Assembly: GCA_964525945.1 (NCBI GenBank) | Contig: CAZGKX010000001.1 | Coordinates: 40,464-104,463 of the forward strand | Direction of reading: 5' to 3' | Length of the DNA: 64,000 nucleotides | Origin: CAZGKX01 sp964525945 | Lineage (GTDB): Bacteria > Pseudomonadota > Gammaproteobacteria > Legionellales > Legionellaceae | Part shown: positions 18,386-27,688 of the stretch, in pieces | Position numbering within the stretch: the stretch's first letter is position 1 | Layout of the letters: each line of letters starts with the position of its first letter | Position numbers and translations under genes: made by a program | Notes under the pieces: model-generated | Database searches by the model: none | Seen by the model: only the letters and a program-made list of their open reading frames with translations | Told to the model about the DNA's origin: nothing

Positions 18386-18488
18386 GAAAAATCATTGTTT
18401 TTCTCATAAACACAGCAAAATATATTAAAATAATATATTAAAATACAGATCTTTCAGTGCATTTTAATGCCAAATTTTAAGGATTCGC

Positions 18489-19256
18489 ATGACACCAAAA
18501 CTCCAGACATTGCTTGAACAAATCATACAACTGCACGTTCCTGATGATATTTTTTTCCTTTACCCTGACGAAACCATAGTCATAGACATACGAGACACCC
18601 TAAAAAAATACCTTGAAGAACTAACCTTAGAACTTCAATCAATACAACAAAAATGGCTATCTCAATATTCCTTATCTCGTAAAAATGAAGCCTTACTCAC
18701 GAAATTGGTTAAGCATTTGCTCATTTTGGTGCAAGACATTCACCAGTGCAACATTGAAACTTATGGCTCGCATAATCAATTGTATGGTGGTTCGATTGCA
18801 AAACTAAACCAGGGTGAAAACGACGGGTTGCACCTTTTTCTTCAGGATCCCATCGCACTGTTAGAAAACTTTGCCGAGCGCTATTGTGATTCAGAGCCCC
18901 GTGTACTCGCTTCCGCGGTTCATCAGTTCAAACAATTAATAGAAACATACAACAGTTCCCTCACACCTATGGCCCGTTTTAAACCAAAAATACGACCCCA
19001 TTCAGAAGATACTGTTTCGCAAAATGAGGGAACAGAACCCGCTCTTAAAAATCCCACAATATCTACCAATAACGGCAAGCCCCGCCAAACACGGCGTACT
19101 TGGCACACAAAAAAACGATCTGGTGGAGAAAGCTCTTCCAAAACACTTGCGTCTGCCATAGGAATAACGCAAGAATGGCAGCGAACCAATTACAAGAAAA
19201 AGCCGCTCACAGCAGTGGAGAAACCAGATCCAACACAGCGGACTTATCCACTCTAG
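18489..19256 (+). CDS. hypothetical helical protein with basic C-terminus
   Basis: 255 aa; AAGGA at 5 nt spacing supports the ATG at 18489. Residues 1-160 are predicted helical and acidic (KKYLEELTLELQSIQQKW). The last ~90 residues are disordered, Ser/Thr/Lys/Arg-rich and basic (KPRQTRRTWHTKKRSGG), possibly nucleic-acid or phosphoinositide binding. No family recognised. It is downstream of the tail-anchored protein with an AT-rich gap that could hold its own promoter. Possibly an effector. Confidence 0.6.
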   Translation: MTPKLQTLLEQIIQLHVPDDIFFLYPDETIVIDIRDTLKKYLEELTLELQSIQQKWLSQYSLSRKNEALLTKLVKHLLILVQDIHQCNIETYGSHNQLYGGSIAKLNQGENDGLHLFLQDPIALLENFAERYCDSEPRVLASAVHQFKQLIETYNSSLTPMARFKPKIRPHSEDTVSQNEGTEPALKNPTISTNNGKPRQTRRTWHTKKRSGGESSSKTLASAIGITQEWQRTNYKKKPLTAVEKPDPTQRTYPL

Positions 19257-19306
19257 TTTACATAGTACACCTCACGGGGATAATTGATCCAAGTGAGGGA
19301 AGCTTC

Positions 19307-19531
19307 CTATGGTTTAGATATACTTCTTAACCAGTTTTGTGCTTCTTGATGGATCATCTCATCCTTTAACGCCATTTCGAAAATTGTAATTTCATGAAGC
19401 GTATTGGCTTTTTTTTGCAAAAATTTAGAGTGCATTGCGAAGTTCGCCACAATGCCTTCTTGCTTAACAAGCAATAATTTGATGGGAACCACCTCAAAAC
19501 CCAATCCTTGATGACCTAAAACAACACATTT
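19307..19531 (-). pseudogene. C-terminal fragment of an unidentified protein
   Basis: This minus-strand frame is open for about 75 codons with no ATG before residue ~33 and no ribosome-binding site. The sequence reads like protein (VVLGHQGLGFEVVPIKLLLV, then HEITIFEMALKDEMIHQEA, ending NWLRSISKP). Upstream it meets a stop. It is probably the surviving 3' end of a gene. The rest of the 19257-19614 interval shows only AT-rich promoter-like DNA before the ankyrin gene. Confidence 0.3.
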
Positions 19532-19614
19532 AATTCAATAATAAACCTTAAAAACGCATATAGAGCTTATTTTTAACTATAATACAAGTATAATAGAATC
19601 TCGGCTGGTCAATA

Positions 19615-22600
19615 ATGCCCACCCATAAACCTGTTAAAATTAAAGATATTCTTATCCAAGGATGTGGAGGACAGCGGATTCACAGGCTTAAGTCGTCAAT
19701 CCAATGCGGGTTATTAAAAACCACCGATAGACCCAGCGAGCAGGAAATAAAAACGTTCACCGTTTCACACTATATACTCACCGACTCAGAGTTTCTGTAC
19801 TACGACATACAAAGTAAACAACTCACTGCCTTGAACTTGTCCAACGAAGTCCGCAATACCATTCAGTCCTGGTTGGACATGAAAAAAAGAAATAGTTATG
19901 ACGATGGCGACTTTTCACGTATCCGTAGGTTGATGGCGGAACATTTGAATGAATTGCAGAAAATAACAGGCCATGTTGCATCGGCAATAGACCCTATGAC
20001 AATGAGCAAAGAAGACCTCGATCACTATTACGGCTATGGGTATTCTATTGTCCACCATAACGACTTATATTACCAAGTTAATCCAAACGCATCCCCGCCC
20101 GTTTTTCTCATTGAAGACAATGCAACCAATAAAACCTATCGAGATAAATTAGTACAACATTTTACCACCGACAACCCTATTAGCCATCTCGATTTAAGCG
20201 CCATAGCACCTACACAATCAACACCTTCAACCGAGCAAAAACCTGATCGTATGCTCGAAGTTTATGATTTAATTGAAGCCATTGCTGCTCATGCCCAACA
20301 ACATCAAAATGATCCAGGTACCATTACTCGCACCATGACCGATGAATTTACATTTTACCCCCGTGACAAACCATTTACGCTGGAAGAATACAAAGCCATC
20401 ATCAATAAAACAGCAGAAATAGCAAACCAATTGCCTCCGAATGTACATTTGATGTTGGCCACGTTTCCAGTGATTTGGGAAGATGGTGGTGTTCATAATT
20501 GTGGTTTGTATGTGCAATCACCTTGTGGTTCTCACCCCACGTCCCTGGTGCATCATTTTTCTAAAAAATACCCTTCTCACGTGGATTTTCTTTACCGTAA
20601 ACCAGATGGGACTCTATATAACTTAACTTCAGACAGCGATCATGCAAGCCATTCGCCCAATAAAGTTTTGGAACACACAAAGGCCGCTATAAATGATCCT
20701 AATCAATACGAGTCCTCGCTAAACATTACTCTGGATGATGGAGCATCGTTTATTGCAAGCATTGGTGTTTGCCTTGATCATTCAAAAGGTGTTGAGCGCG
20801 ATGATGTGCATCATTTGATTGATCAATTGCAAAAAAAACAGTTGGTCGTGCCTCTTTTATGCAATCACGTCATCACGTCAAGCACGATATCCAGGCACAA
20901 CGAACATATTTTATCAACCGTATCCCATGCTGATCCTTTTGCGGAAAACAGAAGACCGGAAAACAATACTGTTCCAGGACGCAGTGGGTTTGAAGATTCA
21001 ACGATAAACAGCGTTTTTTCCGGCACGCTGAGCGCTGAAATTTACCCAGCGAAATACATTGGAACCATGCACAGTGATTTGTTTTTACATGCCGTATCCA
21101 ATCAATCGGATGCGCTCGCTTCTCGCTTAAATGAAAGGGATGAAAGCGGAAGCACCATGCTTCATCAAGTGTTTTTGGAATCCCCATTTGATCGCGAGCT
21201 TATTGCTAAGCGATTATTCAGTATGGTTATAGCAGGTGGCGATCCGTATGTAAAAAATGCTCATCAGCAATCAGCACTTGATTTGGCCAATGAACTTGAT
21301 GCTGCAATGCCAAATAAAAAAATTGTATCAACAGCCATTTCCAATGCACTGGAATGGCGAGAGCCTTACGCTATGGAAAATCAAATTTCAGAAGATGATG
21401 GGAAAACCACATTAACCCGAAATGTACATAAGACTCTACAACACGGCAATAAAAATATGGATGCAATTTTCATGCGCGCTGCCGTTTTGAACGGTGCAAA
21501 TCCTTATCAAAGAGATGATTCAGGAAAGTCTGCCTTGGATATTATTGATGAACATGAGTCCAGTGAAGTAAGGGATAATGCAAAAAATGCAATACATCAA
21601 GCATTAGTGACCACCCAATATGGGTATGTCCGCCGAGGGATAGAATCACAGTCATCTGCGTTCTATCCCTATATCCCGCATAATCTTAATGCCCTGCAGA
21701 CAAATGCAAGTAACAGTGGAATGATAAAAAAAATCGATGCTGCCATTCGTTTATACCCCACCAATTTGACCAAGGACGAGGTAGAGCAGATTACATTTGA
21801 AACTATTCTCGACGCTTTTAGTGATTTTAAGGCGATGGTTACACTGCCCTCAATCGATGCAAAATTACTGTACGACGCGATTCGATTTAGACTTTCGAAA
21901 GACAATATTATACTTCCGGAAATGAATGAAAGCCTAACCAAAGAAAATCCTCTTTTGTCGTTAAGCCAAGCCATGATAACGGTATTTTTTGATCAATGGA
22001 AAAATAGCTTGGTAAACTTAATTCCCAATGCCAATGAATTACTCCTTTTGCTCAGCTTTCTATCGGAGCACGGGAGAAGCGCTTTATTTCATCTTGTCAA
22101 AAATAAATTATATGGCATGATTCAAGTTCCAACAGATTATTATTTTATACAGTATCTATCCCCAGCGGAACGAAGCGAAGTATTTGAACTGACCCAAGAT
22201 AAATTACCGGACATCATTAAGCATCCAAATGACATTCAATTCATTCAGTATCTTTCTCCAGAAGAACAACAGAAAAGATTTGATCTTGTTAAAGATAAGT
22301 TAGGTGATCTACTCGACAATTCAGACGATCTCTTATTTATAAAGCATTTACCCTTAACCTTGAGAAAAGAGGGTTTTGCTCTTATCAAAGATAAAGTTCG
22401 GGATCTCATTAAATGCTCAGATGATTTAAGCTTCGTTAAATATTTACCTGTACAAGAGAGAAGCGAGATTTTTACGCTGCTCAAAGATGATTTGGCAGGC
22501 CTACTCTCAGATGATTTTTCTTCAAATTTTATCACCTATTTTTTGCCAGAGGAAAGTATTCAGATTCTAGAGAGTATTTCAAATGAATCCTGGGAAAACA

Positions 22601-23085
22601 TTCAACAAACGTTTGATTCGGATATTTCCTATGCCAGTGATTTGATAACAAATACCTCCAATCATCCACTCGCATTTTTTATCATTTTTAAAAAATTACA
22701 ATGTGGCTTTTTGAACCATGTTAAAAATGATCATAGGGCCAAAACACTTCGTGCTCTCAGCCAATGTTCTCCTGATTTTTTAAATGCAATTAAAGAGGTA
22801 TTTCCCAAAATCATACAAGCTTATTCAATCAATGGCTTAAAAGTCTCCCAGGAAATAAAAACACTTATTGCAAAGCTATACCCGCCCGATGAGTATGAGA
22901 AATTTCAATTATTCATAACCAGCCTAGATAAAGAGCATAGCGACACCATTCTTCAAAAGATAGACATCTCTTCAATGTTTAATAGGTCCATAACCGCGTC
23001 GGTTAAATTTAAAAACAATTATCAAAATTTAATTCATAGCAACATTCAAGAAGAGGGCTCAGATCTCGTGATGAAAAAACCGTAA
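19615..23085 (+). CDS. ankyrin-repeat effector-like protein with 33-residue repeats
   Basis: 1156 aa; TATAAT at 19589-19594 lies shortly upstream of the ATG. Residues ~485-570 and ~590-665 carry ankyrin repeats (DESGSTMLHQVF, GGDPYVKNAHQQSALDLAN, NGANPYQRDDSGKSALDII), a eukaryotic protein-binding fold. Residues ~830-965 contain four to five tandem 33-residue units with the pattern FxLhKDKLxDLI-x5-DDLxFIxYLPxxER. The N-terminal 400 residues have a Gly/Cys/His-bearing segment (WEDGGVHNCGLYVQSPCGSH) but no assigned fold. There is no signal peptide or membrane helix. Size, ankyrins and repeats point to a Dot/Icm-type effector. Confidence 0.8.
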   Translation: MPTHKPVKIKDILIQGCGGQRIHRLKSSIQCGLLKTTDRPSEQEIKTFTVSHYILTDSEFLYYDIQSKQLTALNLSNEVRNTIQSWLDMKKRNSYDDGDFSRIRRLMAEHLNELQKITGHVASAIDPMTMSKEDLDHYYGYGYSIVHHNDLYYQVNPNASPPVFLIEDNATNKTYRDKLVQHFTTDNPISHLDLSAIAPTQSTPSTEQKPDRMLEVYDLIEAIAAHAQQHQNDPGTITRTMTDEFTFYPRDKPFTLEEYKAIINKTAEIANQLPPNVHLMLATFPVIWEDGGVHNCGLYVQSPCGSHPTSLVHHFSKKYPSHVDFLYRKPDGTLYNLTSDSDHASHSPNKVLEHTKAAINDPNQYESSLNITLDDGASFIASIGVCLDHSKGVERDDVHHLIDQLQKKQLVVPLLCNHVITSSTISRHNEHILSTVSHADPFAENRRPENNTVPGRSGFEDSTINSVFSGTLSAEIYPAKYIGTMHSDLFLHAVSNQSDALASRLNERDESGSTMLHQVFLESPFDRELIAKRLFSMVIAGGDPYVKNAHQQSALDLANELDAAMPNKKIVSTAISNALEWREPYAMENQISEDDGKTTLTRNVHKTLQHGNKNMDAIFMRAAVLNGANPYQRDDSGKSALDIIDEHESSEVRDNAKNAIHQALVTTQYGYVRRGIESQSSAFYPYIPHNLNALQTNASNSGMIKKIDAAIRLYPTNLTKDEVEQITFETILDAFSDFKAMVTLPSIDAKLLYDAIRFRLSKDNIILPEMNESLTKENPLLSLSQAMITVFFDQWKNSLVNLIPNANELLLLLSFLSEHGRSALFHLVKNKLYGMIQVPTDYYFIQYLSPAERSEVFELTQDKLPDIIKHPNDIQFIQYLSPEEQQKRFDLVKDKLGDLLDNSDDLLFIKHLPLTLRKEGFALIKDKVRDLIKCSDDLSFVKYLPVQERSEIFTLLKDDLAGLLSDDFSSNFITYFLPEESIQILESISNESWENIQQTFDSDISYASDLITNTSNHPLAFFIIFKKLQCGFLNHVKNDHRAKTLRALSQCSPDFLNAIKEVFPKIIQAYSINGLKVSQEIKTLIAKLYPPDEYEKFQLFITSLDKEHSDTILQKIDISSMFNRSITASVKFKNNYQNLIHSNIQEEGSDLVMKKP

Positions 23086-23179
23086 GATTTAATCCTCTCT
23101 GACCCTATGACTTGATAAGTGAACAGAGTAGTCTATGATAATCGTCAGGTATCGATTCAACATTCATCTAAGGTACATT

Positions 23180-24889
23180 ATGCCATCCAATATCATTCGT
23201 ACGCGTTGCCTCATAGGATTTCTGCAAGGTTTGATATTGTATTTATTGTATTCATCGCTGAATGCTAAAATATGGCCTTCTACACAACCCGTGCTGTTTG
23301 AGCCAATACTGCTGATCGGTCTTTTTATACCGATAATTCTCACCTTGAGCTTCAGTGAACTACGAAAAAAAGTGATGGGGGTGTGGACCGGTGTTGCAAC
23401 ACTTGTGCTATTTGGTTTCGGGTATTATAACGTTTGGAGCATATGGCCTCATTTCACCTTCTCACCGCCTTTTACGTTACTTTTTTTTACGGGTATTGTA
23501 TTTTTTATTGGCCAAGCATTGATCGTTAGTGCAGATAAAGATCGTAAACTCATAGCGAACTACCCCACTTATTTTGACACTGCATGGAAAATTGTGATCC
23601 AAATTGCCTTATCACTGTTATTTCTCGGGGGATTTTGGATGTTACTATGGATAGGAGCGGGTTTATTTCATTTAATCCAACTTGAATTTTTATCCAAATT
23701 GATTCAAAAATCGTGGTTTGGCATTCCAAGTACCACCCTTGTGTTTAGCCTTGGTTTGCATATCACGGACATCAAGATCACCTTGGTTCGAGGGCTTCGA
23801 ACCATAATTCTTGCCCTGCTTTCATGGCTACTGCCTTTATTAACCGTATTGATTATAGCATTTTTGTTAAGCCTATTCTGGACTGGATTAACGCCCTTAT
23901 GGCAGCTGGAATACACGTCTTATTTGCTGTGTGGGACAACAGCCATACTGATTGTCTTAATTAACTCAGCTTATCAAGATGGCAAATTGATTCCACGTTT
24001 TTTATTCATAGCAAGCTCCGTTGCCACAATTATTCTTTTACCGCTTATTGTGCTTGCCATGTATGCTTTGAGTCGAGAGGTATCTCAACACAGCTGGACG
24101 GTAAGTTATATTTTACTAGCGGCGTTAGAACTAATTTGCAGCTTTTATGCACTGGGTTATATCTTCTGTTGTTGGCGCTTAAAAGCATTAGAAACATGGA
24201 ATTATTACGCGGCCTTGTTTACTATTCTAGTGTTAACCCTGTTATTAACCCCGATCGCCGACCCAATGCGCCTGTCTGTCATAAGCCAGATCAACGGGTT
24301 GAAATCAGGCCATATTCCAGTTGAAAAATTTAATTTTGAATTTTTAAGATGGGACAGCGGGCGCTATGGCTACCGTGCACTCCATGAGTTACAAACCTCT
24401 TCGCAGGATCCTAAACTTTTACAACAAGTCGCATATGTTCTGGAAAAAAAATCGCGTTATGAGCAGCAACGCCTCCAATCCGTAATGATTGTTCACACAG
24501 CGGATGGAAAATTGCCGGCATCATTTACCCAGCAAAATTGGAAAACGGATGCTTACGCTGACAATGTACCTTCCTGCGTGGCCTATGGCACACAAACCTG
24601 TGAGGCCTGGTTGAAAACGTTTCAAAATAAACGAAGCGTTTTAATTCTTGAAAATTCATCCATGAGTGTATTTCAAGAAACATCAGCCAACAAATGGCAA
24701 TATGTCGGCCAGTATCAATGGCCTGAAACGTGCACTCAAATGATCGAACAAATTCACCAAGGCTTATTCAATTTTGTACCTCCTGTTCAACCATTTCCGG
24801 ATCTAGAAGCGAACGGGCAGCACATTTATTTTAATCCCATAAACTCCAAACCCTGCCCCAATAAAAACCAATCCGAGCCGCGACTGTAA
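23180..24889 (+). CDS. DUF4153 family multi-pass membrane protein
   Basis: 569 aa from the ATG at 23180, with AAGG upstream; the longer frame from 23135 lacks a ribosome-binding site. About ten to eleven hydrophobic helices fill the first ~380 residues (for example FLQGLILYLLYSSL, WIGAGLFHLIQLEFLSKL, SWFGIPSTTLVFSLGLHI), then a ~180-residue soluble C-terminal domain probably faces the periplasm. The pattern and the WFGIP region match DUF4153 proteins of inner membranes, whose function is unknown. Its stop codon lies in a 13-bp inverted repeat shared with the end of the convergent YopJ-like gene. Confidence 0.75.
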   Translation: MPSNIIRTRCLIGFLQGLILYLLYSSLNAKIWPSTQPVLFEPILLIGLFIPIILTLSFSELRKKVMGVWTGVATLVLFGFGYYNVWSIWPHFTFSPPFTLLFFTGIVFFIGQALIVSADKDRKLIANYPTYFDTAWKIVIQIALSLLFLGGFWMLLWIGAGLFHLIQLEFLSKLIQKSWFGIPSTTLVFSLGLHITDIKITLVRGLRTIILALLSWLLPLLTVLIIAFLLSLFWTGLTPLWQLEYTSYLLCGTTAILIVLINSAYQDGKLIPRFLFIASSVATIILLPLIVLAMYALSREVSQHSWTVSYILLAALELICSFYALGYIFCCWRLKALETWNYYAALFTILVLTLLLTPIADPMRLSVISQINGLKSGHIPVEKFNFEFLRWDSGRYGYRALHELQTSSQDPKLLQQVAYVLEKKSRYEQQRLQSVMIVHTADGKLPASFTQQNWKTDAYADNVPSCVAYGTQTCEAWLKTFQNKRSVLILENSSMSVFQETSANKWQYVGQYQWPETCTQMIEQIHQGLFNFVPPVQPFPDLEANGQHIYFNPINSKPCPNKNQSEPRL

Positions 24890-24941
24890 AGAAGCGGAAG
24901 TCTTGGTCAAAGCAACAAATGCTGCTCTTTTACAGTCGCGG
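24878..24941. terminator. inverted repeat spanning both convergent stop codons
   Basis: CCGCGACTGTAAA (24878-24890) and its exact complement (24929-24941) enclose a 38-nt loop. Each arm contains the TAA stop and last codons of one gene, so both proteins end in ProArgLeu. It may serve as a bidirectional terminator although no T-tract follows directly. Confidence 0.5.
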
Positions 24942-26585
24942 TTTGGTAATCGTAGGTAAAGCATTGGGGAGAACAGTCTGAATAATCTGAGTCAGGCAAG
25001 AGGCGAAAGCTTCATCATTTTTCATATAGGCACAAAAAAACTGAGTTTCCATTAAAAATAAACATCGTTGAGCAGCCTCTTCTCTCGAAACTTGTTGTTG
25101 GCTCAATAATAAACAAACCAAGTCTAATTCGTTTGCACACAATAAATTGACCGCCTTATTATTTAACAAGGATAGTTTGTCACGCAGACCAACGATTAAA
25201 TTGATTGCATCATCCAGCCAGCAATCAGTCGTTAATGTATTTTTGAATGCATCTAAAATTCCGTAGTGTGCGTACAAATGCGTTTTATTTAAATTAATAA
25301 TACCTATTCGACATTGCTCAAACGAAATAAAAAGAGAAAGCTCTATCAAACGGTTAAATTTTAGCCGGCATTCTTTAGAAGAAATATTCATCAAGGCGTT
25401 TTCCATTAACAGCATTAAGTTATATTTGATGTCTTCCAGAAGCAGCGAAGGTTGTGAAAACAAACAAAGCAAATTGCCAATATGAGAATGAATTTTAACA
25501 GGAAAATGGGCTTTGCTCTCATCCAATAAGTCGTGCAAATTGACAATAGTAGGTATCATAATGTCCAAATGACTCACTTGTTTTAAGGCAGCATTTAAAT
25601 TAAACAAGCTTCTGTTTTGTAAATATACAAATCCATTTTTACTCTTCATAATAGTAGCTATTTTATGACGTGAGAATGCATAAAAAAGAGATTCTTTTTC
25701 GATATATCGAAGGTTTTTATGATAATTGGCTTGATTGATGGTAATCGGGCCATTTACCGTTTCAACCCTTGTACTGCTTGCGTTAACCGCCTCTAGCAAA
25801 GACATGGTTTTGCCTTTTTTAGTTACCCGCGCATTTTTAATGGACAGAGATTCTATGGTGGAGAGGGATTGGGTAGGCATAAAAATTTTAGCCAGTTCCA
25901 ATTCCCCGCTAAAATCACCAGGCTGAATGATGCCGTTTTTTTGGCAATTATGAGCAGCAAGTCGTGGTAATTCCATATGATACAACGTATTAGTGTTTAT
26001 TTTAGACAAAACGTTTAAATGATGCAAAGCAAACACATGACAGCCACGCCATCTTGTTTGTATAACCCGTGTTTTCGAAACGCCATTTTCTCCAGTGTAA
26101 ACATCTTCTTCAAAAATATAATGTTTACCTGGCGGAAAAAAGGCTTTTAACAGTTGATGAATGCCACGATAACCCACTGAATTGGCTCCATCCAATACAA
26201 ATGAATGAACATTTCGGGTTTCATCCACAAGCAAATCCACCGCCGTCCAATGTTTCGGTGATTTTATTGTGCTGCTTAACAGATCCGGTTGCGTGTCCAT
26301 TGCTGGGTCATAAAATAAGGTACGAATGGCCAATGATATCCTGGTATTGGCAGGAATTTGTTGAATATTGGTGTGAAGAAGTGTTAAAAAATCGCTAAAT
26401 TCATCGTTTTCTTTTTGCCGCACTAAAACAAATCCATTCCATAGCTCGCCTTTTTTAAATCGACTTTGTTTTTTGAGAGACATTAGTTTAGTGATGGTCA
26501 ATTCGTCGCTGGCAAGCCAGCGCTCATGGGGTATATGGTATGTTTTTTGGCGCTTGTTAAGGGACGTGTTATTTACTTTTGTCAT
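24930..26585 (-). CDS. YopJ-family (C55) acetyltransferase/protease effector
   Basis: 551 aa. The core matches the YopJ/AvrRxv catalytic layout: H112 in KHWTAVDL, acidic D132 in FVLDGAN (aligned with the Glu of YopJ FEPAN), and C182 in RGCHVFALHHL. Spacings of 20 and 50 residues between H, D and C resemble the 19 and 44 of YopJ. C55 proteins acetylate Ser, Thr or Lys of host kinases or act as isopeptidases. The protein is longer than YopJ (288 aa), with ~370 extra C-terminal helical residues of unknown role. No signal peptide. Its stop is in the 24878-24941 inverted repeat. Family assignment is from motif geometry, not a search. Confidence 0.72.
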   Translation of the reverse strand: MTKVNNTSLNKRQKTYHIPHERWLASDELTITKLMSLKKQSRFKKGELWNGFVLVRQKENDEFSDFLTLLHTNIQQIPANTRISLAIRTLFYDPAMDTQPDLLSSTIKSPKHWTAVDLLVDETRNVHSFVLDGANSVGYRGIHQLLKAFFPPGKHYIFEEDVYTGENGVSKTRVIQTRWRGCHVFALHHLNVLSKINTNTLYHMELPRLAAHNCQKNGIIQPGDFSGELELAKIFMPTQSLSTIESLSIKNARVTKKGKTMSLLEAVNASSTRVETVNGPITINQANYHKNLRYIEKESLFYAFSRHKIATIMKSKNGFVYLQNRSLFNLNAALKQVSHLDIMIPTIVNLHDLLDESKAHFPVKIHSHIGNLLCLFSQPSLLLEDIKYNLMLLMENALMNISSKECRLKFNRLIELSLFISFEQCRIGIINLNKTHLYAHYGILDAFKNTLTTDCWLDDAINLIVGLRDKLSLLNNKAVNLLCANELDLVCLLLSQQQVSREEAAQRCLFLMETQFFCAYMKNDEAFASCLTQIIQTVLPNALPTITKPRL

Positions 26586-26664
26586 GAAGAGCTGACCTGA
26601 ATAAAAATCAAATTATAACATATTGTGATTAATAATAGATCAAATAGTTTTTATTGTTTTGCAA

Positions 26665-26805
26665 TCAGAAATTTTGCTCACCAATGTTGTGCTCAAACCT
26701 ATAGTGGGGTTGATTTTCCCGCACCATTGACGCCCAATCGATGCCTTTTAGAGTTCCTACCTCATTGGAGGTAGATTTTTTTAATTGGTCTTCTAAAGCA
26801 TACAT
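26665..26805 (-). CDS. small hypothetical protein upstream of the YopJ-like gene
   Basis: 46 codons from the ATG at 26805, with GGGAG 4 nt before it. The peptide is charged and soluble (MYALEDQLKKSTSNEVG, KGIDWASMVRENQPHY). It ends 79 nt upstream of the YopJ-like start on the same strand, so the two could be cotranscribed; a chaperone or leader role is conceivable but unsupported. The remaining bases of 26586-26925 show no other feature. Confidence 0.4.
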   Translation of the reverse strand: MYALEDQLKKSTSNEVGTLKGIDWASMVRENQPHYRFEHNIGEQNF

Positions 26806-26925
26806 AATGCTCCCTTTGTGAAATATTTAAGTGTTATCTACCCAACAAGCAACAGAAATGATAAAGTTTGCGGCAGACTAAGCAATCTTCGAATAGCCCG
26901 GCCTACCCCCAACTATGAGCAACCA

Positions 26926-27585
26926 ATGACATCGATAAGCGAATCTGATATTAAGAAAGGCCAGGCGGTCTACACCCCTCTTATGCTTAAACTTTACGAT
27001 CTGTGGGTCTTGAACATATCCAACACCTGGATTTGGCGATGCCCCAAGCACATCCAATTGCAGCAATTCAACCAGAATACCACAGCAAATCATCTCGATA
27101 TTGGTGTAGGAACGGGCTATTATTTAAAACACTGCCAATGGCCCAAGCAAACCAAATTAGCACTCATGGATTTGAACCCTAACTGTTTAGGCGTTGCAAA
27201 AAATCTTTTGCACGACAAAACCCCTAAGCTCTATCTGCACGATATTTTTAAACCGAACGCCGCTTTATCTGCCCAATTTGATTCTATTTCCATGAATTAT
27301 CTTTTACACTGTTTACCCGGCACGATGCAAACAAAGTCAAACGCTATAGCGACGGCAACCACCATGCTCACTCCGGGTGGTGTTTTATTTGGCGCAACCA
27401 TTCTAGCCGATGCAGCTCTTCACAGCAAAACAAGCCAACGATTATGTAATTTTTATAACGAAAAGGGGATTTTTTCGAATCAAGAAGACACGTTGGCAGC
27501 GCTTAAATCTGCATTGGCACAACACTTAACAGATATTGAAATCTCAGTGGTGGGTTGTGTGGCTTTATTTAAAGGAAAACGTTAA
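26926..27585 (+). CDS. class I SAM-dependent methyltransferase
   Basis: 219 aa from the ATG at 26926 (MTSISESDIKKGQAVYTPLM); the frame extends to a GTG at 26818, but that part is unlike the family. Motif I, HLDIGVGTGYYLKHC, binds S-adenosylmethionine; LALMDLNPNCL holds the acidic motif II, and MLTPGGVLFGATIL is the post-motif strand. The layout is that of small-molecule Rossmann methyltransferases (methyltransf_12/25). Substrate unknown. It diverges from the YopJ-like gene and faces the LRR gene across a large hairpin. Confidence 0.8.
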   Translation: MTSISESDIKKGQAVYTPLMLKLYDLWVLNISNTWIWRCPKHIQLQQFNQNTTANHLDIGVGTGYYLKHCQWPKQTKLALMDLNPNCLGVAKNLLHDKTPKLYLHDIFKPNAALSAQFDSISMNYLLHCLPGTMQTKSNAIATATTMLTPGGVLFGATILADAALHSKTSQRLCNFYNEKGIFSNQEDTLAALKSALAQHLTDIEISVVGCVALFKGKR

Positions 27586-27644
27586 CTGCTGGAAAAGAAC
27601 ATTCATATGCTGTTACACAGTGAATAGAGTATAGGCATCCATAA

Positions 27645-27684
27645 TAATCAGTGCATGCATCTCATCGAGTGCATGCACTGATTA
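27645..27684. terminator. 15-bp hairpin between convergent genes
   Basis: Perfect arms 27645-27659 and 27670-27684, containing GTGCATGCA and TGCATGCAC, with a 10-nt loop, lie between the stops at 27585 and 27689. There is no long T-tract, so it may block transcription from both sides or be a protein-binding palindrome. Each arm itself contains the self-complementary TGCATGCA. Confidence 0.5.
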
Positions 27685-27688
27685 ACTA

